NCBI GenBank assembly: GCA_964367585.1
Contig: CAYIYH010000001.1
Span: 558,001 to 622,000 of the forward strand
DNA length: 64,000 bases
Reading direction: 5' to 3'
Source: CAYJGJ01 sp964367585
GTDB taxonomy: Bacteria > Bacillota > Clostridia > Peptostreptococcales > Anaerovoracaceae
Shown in pieces: positions 52,501 through 60,235 of the stretch (positions are counted from its first letter, which is position 1; the number at the start of each line of letters is the position of its first letter). The notes below the pieces were generated by a model that was given only the letters and a program-made list of their open reading frames with translations, had not been told where the DNA came from and did not search any database. The position numbers were made by a program, and so were the translations under genes.

Positions 52501-53857
52501 AATCCGCATTGTAAGCATCTTGTTTCGTTGCTTGCTTTTTCGGAACAGTTACTTCAATTGTATGTGTCTTCTCTGTACTGCCTAAAGATAGTGTGAATGT
52601 AACATTTCCAGTAATATCATTATCCCCATATGTGATTACTCCATCCGTAGCGATTGCTGTTTGGGCAGAATCTAAAGTAACGCTACTTTTTACAGAAACA
52701 GAAGGATTTTCTTCTTTAACAAGGTCCTCCAACTTTGTAATGATATTTCTATCTCCTTCAACATCATATTTTGCACCCGCCCACTCTACAGCTTCGTATT
52801 CTTTTGGAAGAGACTTTATTATTTCTTCAACAATTTCTTCGTCATTTTTATCTGATTTTAAAACGATTATTGTAAAGTCTTTTGTCTCTGTAACTCCTCC
52901 ATACTCAAATGATGCTGTCAAAGTTACTGTTTCATTGCTTGCTGATTTTGCAGGTCTATTTACAATTCCTGTACTAGAAATTACAGCAGGTTTGTCGCTT
53001 GACCAAGTAATTGCAGTTTTACCGCTTTCGCCTTGCGTAGGCAAATTCAACTTTTGAGTCACTCCATTAATATCAATATTTGATCCTTTAAAAGTATCGA
53101 ATGTAAGGGCGGATTTGTCATCATCAATTATGCCTTGAACACCAATATCGTCGCTTGTAACAATTACTTTTGCAATACTTGAGTTAACAACTTCTCCATT
53201 TTTTTCAGCCATTAGGTAATATATGCCAGCTTTAGAAAAGTATACCGTCGCCTCGCCGTCGGCATTAGTGATTTTTCCAGTATCTACACTTGGCATTGTT
53301 CCATTATCACTATATAGAATGTTTGCATCGTTAGTGGATTTAGCAGTCCCAAATACATCTGTTAGATTTAAATCAATGTTCACAGCATCGCCACCTGCCA
53401 CACTATAAGAACGAGTTGCAAAATTTGCGTAGATATCCGAGCTGTAGTCAGAATAAATCATCATGTCTAAATAATCTCCATCTGACACAGTTTCTGTAGC
53501 AGGAGAATTTACAGGATTTCCATTTACGAAATATCCTACATTATAAGTTACCTCTCCCCAAAACTTGTAAAAGAAGTTGCTTGATTCATCATAAGCGCTT
53601 GCCCCTTCTGGGTGAAATAGTTCGTGTACTTCTTTAACTGCATCAAATGCCAAAGAACCCTCAGGCACCGTCATAGGTACAAGCATCATAAGATTCCCGT
53701 TTTTGTCATCTACAATAGTTTCTTTGTTTATTACAGTAACATACACTGTAATTTCTCCACTTCCTGCTGCATTTACATTAATATTGGTAACAGGAAATGC
53801 GCCCAACACTAAAGCAAATACAAGCAGTAACGCCAATATTTTTCTCTTCAACTTCAT
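49544..53857 (-). CDS. Large sortase-anchored surface protein with DUF4430, Ig-like and alpha/alpha-barrel domains
   Basis: A 1437-residue exported protein. A signal peptide (1-31) is followed by a DUF4430-type domain (about 35-135) with FYKFWGEVTYNVGYFVNG and several bacterial Ig-like domains (about 140-335, 345-440, 450-570, 595-700 and 705-840). An alpha/alpha-barrel region of the prenyltransferase/transcobalamin type spans about 850-1115 (for example SITAAIWALSPYYGD, GASSTGLGIVALSSIG). Then comes one InlB B-repeat (about 1125-1195, SGYVFDGWYDNSTFTG) and a helical stretch. The C-terminus has GGPNTGDDSD, a membrane helix and KRRIFF, a sortase-type wall anchor of the NTGD kind. The domain mix suggests capture of a cobalamin-like ligand or adhesion. 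Confidence 0.82.
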   Translation of the reverse strand: MKLKRKILALLLVFALVLGAFPVTNINVNAAGSGEITVYVTVINKETIVDDKNGNLMMLVPMTVPEGSLAFDAVKEVHELFHPEGASAYDESSNFFYKFWGEVTYNVGYFVNGNPVNSPATETVSDGDYLDMMIYSDYSSDIYANFATRSYSVAGGDAVNIDLNLTDVFGTAKSTNDANILYSDNGTMPSVDTGKITNADGEATVYFSKAGIYYLMAEKNGEVVNSSIAKVIVTSDDIGVQGIIDDDKSALTFDTFKGSNIDINGVTQKLNLPTQGESGKTAITWSSDKPAVISSTGIVNRPAKSASNETVTLTASFEYGGVTETKDFTIIVLKSDKNDEEIVEEIIKSLPKEYEAVEWAGAKYDVEGDRNIITKLEDLVKEENPSVSVKSSVTLDSAQTAIATDGVITYGDNDITGNVTFTLSLGSTEKTHTIEVTVPKKQATKQDAYNADWLTFDEIKGENTASNNVTQTLLLPEMDPEGYYTELTWSVNTGAPNYNPTDAITISSYPSGGNYIATVNRPGVGEPAITVSLSASIEGGLYWDYDMSPPGPMPTFAGYKGFTITIPALTQAEVNESQAILDEAIQLYSLDDVTVIGSEEKADLNDIKYHIGDIPYNWNYVDHLTGFKESYRAIQVEWTTTNPGFEDGDITTGADVIRTAADQTGKIVLTLSYGGATATKEWDTTIKAWTSAEATRENDVLAEVKNSLAFDDLKGENTNSNAVTKSLEVLDGAVIAGDGTIEFKTTSVYHEKGANITWTSSNENIVKKGYNPDYTDGFLITQPAYDTEVTLTATLDSPMYSGMTGVTPHTKDITFTVAGKYGAKIDPANIIDSVKDNAVSYIKTNDQNTEWFIADLIAIGHTFTVDEKEDFAEDIIAKVKTVKETDLGNIARYIIVLSSLGYDASDISFADGTSVNLPAKLIAGTNANTSYFTLPYVLIALQQDSSYATSEQVNNVKGWLLDQKDGWMGTTFGTDSITAAIWALSPYYGDANVKAVIDDAVDVMKGIQKENGALYTDGAFGGVELGASSTGLGIVALSSIGVDPKSVVHSMSGASLVDGLTSYYDKSTGKIKPTDNSFPTEQGFRGIIANSKFTSGSSYNLYDFSGVAKTAYKEEVSITFDSNGGANVSTQVIEMGTSASEPATDPTRSGYVFDGWYDNSTFTGNTFDFMTNINKNITLIAKWTPIKEIVESEQSKIENLDATDPTNKSAINDAAKNVHDAIIDAGRETVRNDNEVMNILKDTENKFIEANNVNFSVNMAVPSNNVESDHRLSANSVTASGLVLSAFGDGGLPVEGRISLDVTQLESKGETLVIDMIPMIYAPDGTSIRIQNSELQTPIAIRIQLNDSFVGERIQIVHKFTGGGEETLQADVMTASDGSRYVEFTVTQFSTFEISAISATVGGPNTGDDSDILFSFIVIIAALTGMAGIYYKRRIFF

Positions 53858-53987
53858 AATTTACTCCTTTTTATTAATTCGATTTAAATTCGTACTTTAT
53901 CTTTTTCTTTTACTCGACATCATTTTTTCGAATATGAATAATAAAACACATTGCATGTCTAAACTATTCCTTTTAAATCCGCTATGT

Positions 53988-54713
53988 TCAATATCCCGTA
54001 TGACCGTCTAGTGTATATCCCCATCTTATTACATCCCCATCGCTTAATTCATACTGGCTTGCACCTACGTTGGGAAAACTACCATTAACTGAATACTTCC
54101 AGCCGCTTAACGGAAATGATCCCCCTGCAGCTCCTTCATTCACTCCTTTTATCGAACTAACATATCCCGCAGAACCAAAGATTCCCACAGCATTAGATGC
54201 ATCAATTGCTGTCGACCCTTTTGTCAATGTGACCGGAGTACTTCCTACTAATGTCCCACTCCCCGCTACCCTAACAAGTTCCGGAGGTAAAGAGCTTTGG
54301 TTATCTATAATTACCTTGCAAGTCGCCGACACATATACTGTAATATCATTTGACGGAGGTGGGACAGGAGCAGGGGCTGTCTCCTCGCTCGAACTAGATG
54401 AACTATTTCCACCGTTTGACTCTGACCTATCATCAGAGTTATTGTCTGAATCAGGTGTGCTATTTGAACTAGAATCGTTTTTAGACGTGCTGTTTTCATC
54501 TTGAGAGGAATTTTCTTCACCATTTGTGCCCTCATTATCATCTGAATCGACGTTTTCACTCGCATTCACGTCTTCTCCGGCCTCGGCCACTTGGTTTGTC
54601 TGACTTTCGCCCATTACCATCATTCCCGCAGTTATTATTAAAATAAGTACTAATAACATGGAAAACAATTTAATCACATTCTTCTTGCCAATTGTTTTTA
54701 GATAATTCTTCAT
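53988..54713 (-). CDS. Membrane-anchored DUF4430 (transcobalamin C-terminal-like) protein
   Basis: A 241-residue exported protein with a membrane helix or signal (residues 14-35), a long Ser/Asp/Asn/Glu-rich linker (about 40-115) and a proline patch (PAPVPPPS). A DUF4430 domain (about 122-240) follows, with ITVYVSATCKVIID and the closing GWKYSVNGSFPNVGASQY and DGDVIRWGYTLDG. This is the domain found at the C-terminal lobe of transcobalamin-like proteins. It lies 130 bases before the large surface protein, which carries the barrel part, so the two may act together. It has a long leader with two terminators. ATG 54713 follows GGGAAGGAAT. Confidence 0.8.
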   Translation of the reverse strand: MKNYLKTIGKKNVIKLFSMLLVLILIITAGMMVMGESQTNQVAEAGEDVNASENVDSDDNEGTNGEENSSQDENSTSKNDSSSNSTPDSDNNSDDRSESNGGNSSSSSSEETAPAPVPPPSNDITVYVSATCKVIIDNQSSLPPELVRVAGSGTLVGSTPVTLTKGSTAIDASNAVGIFGSAGYVSSIKGVNEGAAGGSFPLSGWKYSVNGSFPNVGASQYELSDGDVIRWGYTLDGHTGY

Positions 54714-54767
54714 ATTCCTTCCCTCTCAATAATTGATAACACAGCCTATTTCATACATTTTTGTAAT

Positions 54768-54819
54768 AAAAAAAGCACAATAGACAATATCCATAGTGCT
54801 TACTATAGTGCATTACATG
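54768..54819 (-). terminator. Terminator module 1 in the DUF4430 leader (52-bp repeat copy)
   Basis: On the leftward strand GCACTATGGA-TATTG-TCTATTGTGC (54799 to 54775) forms a hairpin with one mismatch and one G-U, followed by seven T (54774-54768). The whole 52-bp unit is repeated at 54876-54927. An arm CACAATAGACA (54860-54850) can pair with the TGTCTATTGTG of this module. Confidence 0.7.
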
Positions 54820-54875
54820 CTCTTTTCACTCAATTTTGACGACGCATACTGTCTATTGTGTATATAATAGCAATA

Positions 54876-54927
54876 AAAAAAAGCACAATAGACAATATCC
54901 ATAGTGCTTACTATAGTGCATTACATG
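54876..54927 (-). terminator. Terminator module 2 in the DUF4430 leader (52-bp repeat copy)
   Basis: Same sequence as module 1 across 52 bases, 108 bases upstream in the direction of transcription. The hairpin occupies 54907-54883 and is followed by eight T (54882-54875). Confidence 0.7.
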
Positions 54928-54956
54928 GTACTTGTCTGTAATTAATCACAATACAT

Positions 54957-55021
54957 TGTACGGTTTTCCGGCTTTACGGTAGCATAGTCTGCTTAGGACA
55001 TTATCCTAATTACCCAGTACA
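54957..55021 (-). ncRNA. Compact multi-helix RNA domain, aptamer candidate
   Basis: Within 65 bases there are a closing stem TGTAC/GTACA (54957-54961 with 55017-55021), an inner stem GGTA/TACC (54978-54981 with 55011-55014), a hairpin TTAGGA/TCCTAA (54993-54998 with 55004-55009), a short hairpin GCA/TGC (54982-54984 with 54990-54992) and CGG/CCG at the closing side (54961-54970). It lies in a leader between a consensus promoter and two terminators. I compared it by eye with cobalamin, c-di-GMP-I and -II, SAM, TPP, FMN, lysine and fluoride motifs and it fits none. Confidence 0.5.
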
Positions 55022-55110
55022 AAATATTTTTATTTAAGTTTTTCTTGCGAAATAAATGTATATATTTCACATTCTAATTTATTTTCATTTGTATTTTCAA
55101 ATGCTAATTA

Positions 55111-55139
55111 TTTATATCTTTTTTTTACATACGTGTCAA
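55111..55139 (-). promoter_or_regulatory. Consensus sigma-A promoter of the DUF4430 leader
   Basis: On the leftward strand TTGACA (55139-55134) and TATAAA (55116-55111) are separated by 17 bases. Transcription would start near 55104 and run about 390 bases to the DUF4430 start codon. The remainder of 55140-55403 is AT-rich without another feature. Confidence 0.7.
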
Positions 55140-55403
55140 GCAGTTTTATAAACTCAAATAATATTTTATTAGAATAGCCGATTAATTTACATATATCTCA
55201 TTAAATTATTAGATACTCACTAAACTTTAAAAGTCCAATCCTAGTTATTCTAGAGTTCATATTCCAAGCTACAAAAAAATAAAAAAGTGTAACATATGCA
55301 TTGACATACAAGAAACACAAGATACCATCATTTTTCACTATATTGATAATTTCGTTTATGTATGATAGAATAAACTACATCATTCTATGACAAAGGAGTT
55401 ATA

Positions 55404-56228
55404 ATGAAATTAATTGCAGCGAAATGTCCGAATTGTGGAGCAAAGATAAAAGTAAACAAAGAAGATAAAATATATACATGTGATTACTGTAGATTTGATT
55501 TATTTTTGGATTCAAATCACACTATGGAAGATAAAATCCTGGACGCGAATCAAGCTATATTAGAAATCCCATTCAAAAAACCAATCCAGACTTTTCTAAT
55601 AATTAAGATCGCTTTTATTGTAGTTTTCCTTATTATATTTATCAGTGTAGTTGTGGGGATTTTTAGCAATATTAATTCTAACTCGATTGGAACAAATAGT
55701 TTATTTGCCGATGACACTGGCGTATATAATTTCTTGTCGATGTCAAATTACTTAGATGAAATAATTTCAAACATTAACGAGACCGGAGATACCGTTATTG
55801 TCTCTTATAATGGCACGGAACTTACAGACATCAATCAAATCATTGCACTTCAAAATGAAATAAATAATCCTTCAGTGTTTTTTACTCCCGAATATTTAAT
55901 TTCTAATGAGAAAAATGCGGAAGGTGGTGTTGATAAGATAATAATTGAGTCTCTTCCGCCTGCTTCTGAGGACTTTAATAGACCAATCAGCGATATTGGA
56001 AATATGAGTGGAATATTAACCGCACTATTACTTCAAGATGTTATCCAAGTAACAGAACAATCGGGGAAAGAAATAATTGTTATTTTTGATGGTGCGGAAA
56101 TTAGCACTGTAGAATCAATTCAAAATGCAGTACTTGTCATAGATCAACCTTTTACCGAATTTGCCGTGACAAACGAAAAAGATGACGAAGGTTACATAAG
56201 TAAAATTACAATTACGACTATACAGTAA
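55404..56228 (+). CDS. Zinc-ribbon membrane protein of unknown function
   Basis: A 274-residue protein with an N-terminal zinc ribbon, CPNCGAKIKV and CDYCRFDL (residues 8-34), then one membrane segment (about 67-91) and an outer C-terminal part of about 180 residues with two repeated motifs: VSYNGTELTDINQIIALQNE and VIFDGAEISTVESIQNAVLV. This suggests an internal duplication of a beta-alpha unit. I know no named family. ATG 55404 follows AAAGGAG. It is divergent from the surface-protein leader. Confidence 0.7.
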   Translation: MKLIAAKCPNCGAKIKVNKEDKIYTCDYCRFDLFLDSNHTMEDKILDANQAILEIPFKKPIQTFLIIKIAFIVVFLIIFISVVVGIFSNINSNSIGTNSLFADDTGVYNFLSMSNYLDEIISNINETGDTVIVSYNGTELTDINQIIALQNEINNPSVFFTPEYLISNEKNAEGGVDKIIIESLPPASEDFNRPISDIGNMSGILTALLLQDVIQVTEQSGKEIIVIFDGAEISTVESIQNAVLVIDQPFTEFAVTNEKDDEGYISKITITTIQ

Positions 56229-56314
56229 TAACAATATTTCAAATAAAATCCTTCCTTGGATTTTTTCAGATATGGAAAAATGCCATCAACAACAAAATAT
56301 TATAGGAGAAATCT

Positions 56315-56863
56315 ATGATAAAAACAAGTTTAGAATCAGAAAAAAATACACTTTCATTGGTTGCTGACATGATGCTCACGGCTGCAAAAACTGCGCCAAA
56401 AGGGAGCGGAAAAGATAATGTCGTTTCCATGATCATATCCGGAGACGAAAAGATAGAACTGTCAAATACAATGCGAAAGCTAAGCAAAAAATATGATGAA
56501 GCATTCATAGAGAGAGATGCTAACAACCTAGATTCATGTGATCTCGTCGTTATTATAGGAGTGAAGTATAATCCCTTTGGACTGGATAACTGTCACCTAT
56601 GTGGTTTTGAAAATTGCGCTGAGATGAAAAGAAGTGGAGCTATGTGTGCATTTAATATCACTGACCTTGGCATTGCAATCGGATCTGCTGTTTCAATTGC
56701 TGCGGATCATAGAATTGATAATAGAATAATGTATTCTGTAGGAAAAGCAGCTGTAGAAAATAACTTATTTGAAGATGACGTCAGAATATGCTATGGAATT
56801 CCACTTTCTGTATCCTCTAAAAACATTTTTTATGACAGAAATCCAGGGGCAGTGCTAAGGTAA
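56315..56863 (+). CDS. DUF2148 ferredoxin-like domain protein
   Basis: A 182-residue soluble protein of the DUF2148 family common in anaerobes and archaea. The Cys-containing centre GLDNCHLCGFENCAEMKRSGAMC (about residues 89-111) is the family signature and may bind an iron-sulfur cluster. ITDLGIAIGSAVSIAADHRIDNRIMYSVGKAA follows. The start of the domain, AADMM-like VADMMLTAAKTAPKGSGKDN, is also typical. The function is not established. ATG 56315 follows TATAGGAGAAA. Confidence 0.87.
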   Translation: MIKTSLESEKNTLSLVADMMLTAAKTAPKGSGKDNVVSMIISGDEKIELSNTMRKLSKKYDEAFIERDANNLDSCDLVVIIGVKYNPFGLDNCHLCGFENCAEMKRSGAMCAFNITDLGIAIGSAVSIAADHRIDNRIMYSVGKAAVENNLFEDDVRICYGIPLSVSSKNIFYDRNPGAVLR

Positions 56864-56961
56864 TCGTGCGATTAACTGCCTTTTCTACATCTATTAAATT
56901 AAACAAATCAATTCTAGCTGAGAAACCTCTCAAGAATCAGACTGAAAATTTTGGAGAAAAA

Positions 56962-58137
56962 ATGAAAAATAATGAAAAAGCAATACTGATAATAGGAATT
57001 ATCTTTATTGCATTTAATATGCGAGCGCCTATAACGGCGGTCGGACCAGTATTAGAGTTAATTAAATCTGAATACTCCTTGTCAAATTCAATGGCAGGGC
57101 TAATAACTACAATACCACTTTTGGCTTTTGCTGTCGTTTCTCCGTTTGTTGCGAAAATAAACAATTACCTCGGCTATGGCAAAGCTCTAATGCTAGGGCT
57201 TTTACTTTTAGTAATGGGTGAATTGATTCGCTCTTATATAGGGTTATTGGGATTATTTATTGGAACAGCTTTTATAGGAGTTGGAATTGCTATTGCAAAT
57301 GTCCTCTTGCCTACTATCATTAAACTAAAGTTCTCAGAAAATGTTGGAATTATGACTAGTGTTTATACTACAAGCATGTCAATATTCGCCTCTATAGGAG
57401 CAGGAATTAGCTACCCATTAGCATCTGATTATGGACTTGGATTTCAAAGTACTTTTGCCTTGTCAATACCATTTGCCATTGTTGCAATGCTTATTTGGCT
57501 GCCACAACTTAAAACGCCCCAACCAATAACCGATATTGAGAATAAAATTATCTCTAGTGGTTCCATTTGGAAATCAAAACAGGCATGGGGAATTACATTG
57601 TTCATGGGATTGCAATCCCTTACATATTACGCAATGGTGGCATGGCTACCAACTATCTTACAGTCAAAAGGTATTTCCGCTGGTTTAGCAGGTGTAATTA
57701 CTACGATATTTCAATTGGCAGCTATTCCAATTGGATTTTTCGTACCAATTATAGCATTAAAACTTAAAATTCAAAGCCCGATTGCGGTAATTACATTTGT
57801 TTTTTATTTTATAGGGACAAGTTTAATTCTATTCACAGAAAATTATATAATGATAACTATTGGGGTTGTACTATACTCATTTGGCACAGGAAGTAGCTTG
57901 TCATATGCAATTTCACTTTTTTCTATTAGAACAAAATCCGCACAGCGAGCGGGGGAACTTTCGGGCATGGCACAGACTGCTGGCTATCTTGTGGCAGCGC
58001 TTGGCCCATTGGTAATCGGTATAATATACGATATTCTCCAAAGCACTGAAGTAGTACTAGGATTGTTGTTAGCTGTATCGGTTGGGTTATTAATTACAGG
58101 GTATACCGCGGGAAGAGACGTATATATAGAGGATTAA
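56962..58137 (+). CDS. MFS transporter of the CynX/NimT type
   Basis: A 391-residue major-facilitator protein with about twelve membrane segments. The first loop has FNMRAPITAVGPVLELI, typical of the CynX/NimT (cyanate or 2-nitroimidazole transporter) group, and the C-terminal half has GELSGMAQTAGYLVAALGP. The substrate is unknown. I chose ATG 56962, behind TTGGAGAAA, since the upstream frame to 56866 has no ribosome site and would add a non-conserved tail. It follows DUF2148 but with a 98-base gap. Confidence 0.87.
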   Translation: MKNNEKAILIIGIIFIAFNMRAPITAVGPVLELIKSEYSLSNSMAGLITTIPLLAFAVVSPFVAKINNYLGYGKALMLGLLLLVMGELIRSYIGLLGLFIGTAFIGVGIAIANVLLPTIIKLKFSENVGIMTSVYTTSMSIFASIGAGISYPLASDYGLGFQSTFALSIPFAIVAMLIWLPQLKTPQPITDIENKIISSGSIWKSKQAWGITLFMGLQSLTYYAMVAWLPTILQSKGISAGLAGVITTIFQLAAIPIGFFVPIIALKLKIQSPIAVITFVFYFIGTSLILFTENYIMITIGVVLYSFGTGSSLSYAISLFSIRTKSAQRAGELSGMAQTAGYLVAALGPLVIGIIYDILQSTEVVLGLLLAVSVGLLITGYTAGRDVYIED

Positions 58138-58224
58138 CTTTGGGTGTGCTTTTTTACACTTTCATTTATCTTATCATACTAAAATGGGTATCGCATTCCA
58201 CCAAAATATGCCCGGGAGTTAAGA

Positions 58225-60003
58225 CTATTTATCCTGGTTTATCTTTCTATATAATGTTGCGCGGCTTATTCCCAATGCTCTTGCGACTTTTTCTTTTCCC
58301 TCTAAAGTATTTCCGTAAAACAAAAGAGCTTCCTCAATAGCAACACTTTCTAAGACGGACAGTGGGACAGGTTCTTTTATCGTCTTTTCACTATTTCCAC
58401 TTTTTACTTTTCCTCCAAAATCCTCTATCGTAATTATTTCTTTCTTACATCTATTGACAGCATATTCCACAGTATTTTGCAATTCCCTAACATTTCCCGC
58501 CCATGGATTCTTTACTAACTCTTCCATAGCTTCTTTACTAACCTTTGAGATATCTTTTTCTAACATCTGGCTGTACATCTGCACGAAGAAGTTTACCAAA
58601 ACAGGAATGTCGACTACACGCTCTCTTAATGGAGGAATTGTCAATGGAATTACATTCAGCCTATAATATAGATCTTCTCTGAACTCGCCATTTTTTGTCA
58701 TTGCTTCTAGGTCTCTATTTGTTGCCGTTATAATTCTAATGTCTACCTCAATATCTCTCGTCCCACCAACTTTTTGTATCTTTCTTTCCTGTAATGCACG
58801 CAGCAACTTGGATTGCAGATGTATAGGTAGTTCGCCAATTTCATCCAAAAATAAAGTGCCATTATTAGCAAGTTCGAACTTCCCTATTCTTCCGCCTTTC
58901 ATTGCGCCCGTGAATGAGCCTTCTTCATACCCGAAGAACTCACTTTCCATTAGATTATCGGGTATTGCCGCACAGTTTACTGTAATAAACGGCCCTTGGG
59001 ATACTTTGCTATTTGAGTGTATAGCTCGTGCAAAGACTTCCTTACCAGTTCCACTTTCTCCTTGGATGAAAATAGTAGAAGAGCTTTTGGCGAACGTTTC
59101 CGCTTCTTCTTTTACTTTTATAATCTCCTTGCTTTTTCCTATTATATTTTCGAATCCACCGTTGTCTTCCTTATAAAACCAATAATTTATCTTATCGAGA
59201 AATTCTTTTGTTTTTTTGAAATATATTAATCCCCCTCTATAGATACCTTCTATTATTACAGGGGAAAATGTCACGTCGTAATCTTCCGTTCCTTTTTTTG
59301 TTGTTATAGAAAATGTGCTCTCTTTTGGACTAGTAGCATTTTTAATGAATTCCATTAATGATTCATTTTCCTTGCCTTCTATTGGTATTTTTCCATCTCT
59401 ATTTTTCACTGCGTTTGAGTTATTATCAAAAAACAAGTCCTCGAACCTTTTATTATAATGGAGTATTTCATTCTTTTCATTAATATTGATAAATGGAAAA
59501 TTAATTGCCTCTATTACTTCTTCCATTTTTTTTGAAGTGGTCAAGAGGTGAATCCTACTCGCCTCATCATCTAATTTACCTGTTATCATCTGGCACATAT
59601 TTTGAATGAATGAAATGTATGATGCTTCATTTTTAATTAATCTGTCTTGTTGTTCTTCACTTTTTGCATAAATACCTATTGCCCCAATTGTTTTTTTGTC
59701 ACAAATAATCGGATGGACAATAATAGAAATCACATCGCAATTCTCCTTCCTATTACAAGTAGCACACCCCGGATTTTCTGATTTAACATCCTTCAATACA
59801 ATCGTCGTACTATTGATTGTAGATCGTGTTAAAATAGATTCCGCACTTAGCTTTTCACAGTTCGCATCACTTGGGCTTAACATATCAGAATCACCCACCA
59901 TATTTAATTTATCGTCGCATATTAAAACATCCATGCCAAGTACACTTGATATAGTCTTTGTAGTCGTGTATAGATAGCTGCGTATCTCTAATAAATCTAT
60001 CAA
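58225..60003 (-). CDS. Sigma-54-dependent transcriptional activator
   Basis: A 592-residue enhancer-binding protein. The N-terminal sensor (about residues 1-140) is GAF-like and contains CATCNRKENCD, a possible metal or redox site. A PAS-like domain (about 155-270) follows. The AAA+ domain (about 290-520) has Walker A GESGTGKE, the sigma-54 contact loop EGSFTGAMKGG and Walker B GTLFLDEIGELP; the contact loop is GSFTGA instead of GAFTGA. The C-terminal Fis-type helix-turn-helix is VARALGISRATLYRKI. Its likely target is the YfcC/opine-type operon next door, but no clear -24/-12 promoter is inside the window. Confidence 0.9.
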   Translation of the reverse strand: MIDLLEIRSYLYTTTKTISSVLGMDVLICDDKLNMVGDSDMLSPSDANCEKLSAESILTRSTINSTTIVLKDVKSENPGCATCNRKENCDVISIIVHPIICDKKTIGAIGIYAKSEEQQDRLIKNEASYISFIQNMCQMITGKLDDEASRIHLLTTSKKMEEVIEAINFPFININEKNEILHYNKRFEDLFFDNNSNAVKNRDGKIPIEGKENESLMEFIKNATSPKESTFSITTKKGTEDYDVTFSPVIIEGIYRGGLIYFKKTKEFLDKINYWFYKEDNGGFENIIGKSKEIIKVKEEAETFAKSSSTIFIQGESGTGKEVFARAIHSNSKVSQGPFITVNCAAIPDNLMESEFFGYEEGSFTGAMKGGRIGKFELANNGTLFLDEIGELPIHLQSKLLRALQERKIQKVGGTRDIEVDIRIITATNRDLEAMTKNGEFREDLYYRLNVIPLTIPPLRERVVDIPVLVNFFVQMYSQMLEKDISKVSKEAMEELVKNPWAGNVRELQNTVEYAVNRCKKEIITIEDFGGKVKSGNSEKTIKEPVPLSVLESVAIEEALLFYGNTLEGKEKVARALGISRATLYRKINQDK

Positions 60004-60148
60004 TTGATAATCTCCATATTACAAAAGTTTGAGAAAAAAATATCCCACTGTTGACTTAGTTTTTAAATATCTTCAAAATTATATTTTTTTTAATATATCA
60101 TTTTTATCCACTTATTCGCAACATGTTTACAATCAAGCAACATAAAAA
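60004..60148. other. Region upstream of the sigma-54 activator gene
   Basis: AT-rich gap that must carry the activator promoter; no consensus pair stands out. A weak TGATAATCTCC precedes the start codon as ribosome site. I see no gene. Confidence 0.3.
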
Positions 60149-60178
60149 TAGCGAAGCAGTCTTACTACTGCTTCGCTA
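60144..60178 (-). terminator. Intrinsic terminator of the YfcC/opine-type operon
   Basis: TAGCGAAGCAGT (60149-60160) pairs perfectly with ACTGCTTCGCTA (60167-60178), followed on the leftward strand by five T. It separates the operon from the activator gene. Confidence 0.85.
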
Positions 60179-60235
60179 ACAAATCTACTTTTTAAGTTGA
60201 GGCGCGTCGTTTGATGGCTTTCATAATCTATAGAT

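Noticed and set aside
52593..53057. 154-codon rightward frame inside the surface protein
   Set aside because: Antisense to a continuous 1437-codon gene with clear domains; it is a shadow.
54957..55021. Cobalamin riboswitch
   Set aside because: The gene context fits, but I find no B12 box (AGTCAGGAGACCTGCC-like) and no GCCACTG core in the leader on either strand.
54957..55021. c-di-GMP-I or -II riboswitch
   Set aside because: A GTAAAGC stretch recalls GCAAAGC of class I, but the GGCAAACC element, GAAA tetraloop and receptor are missing; class II pseudoknot sequences are also absent.
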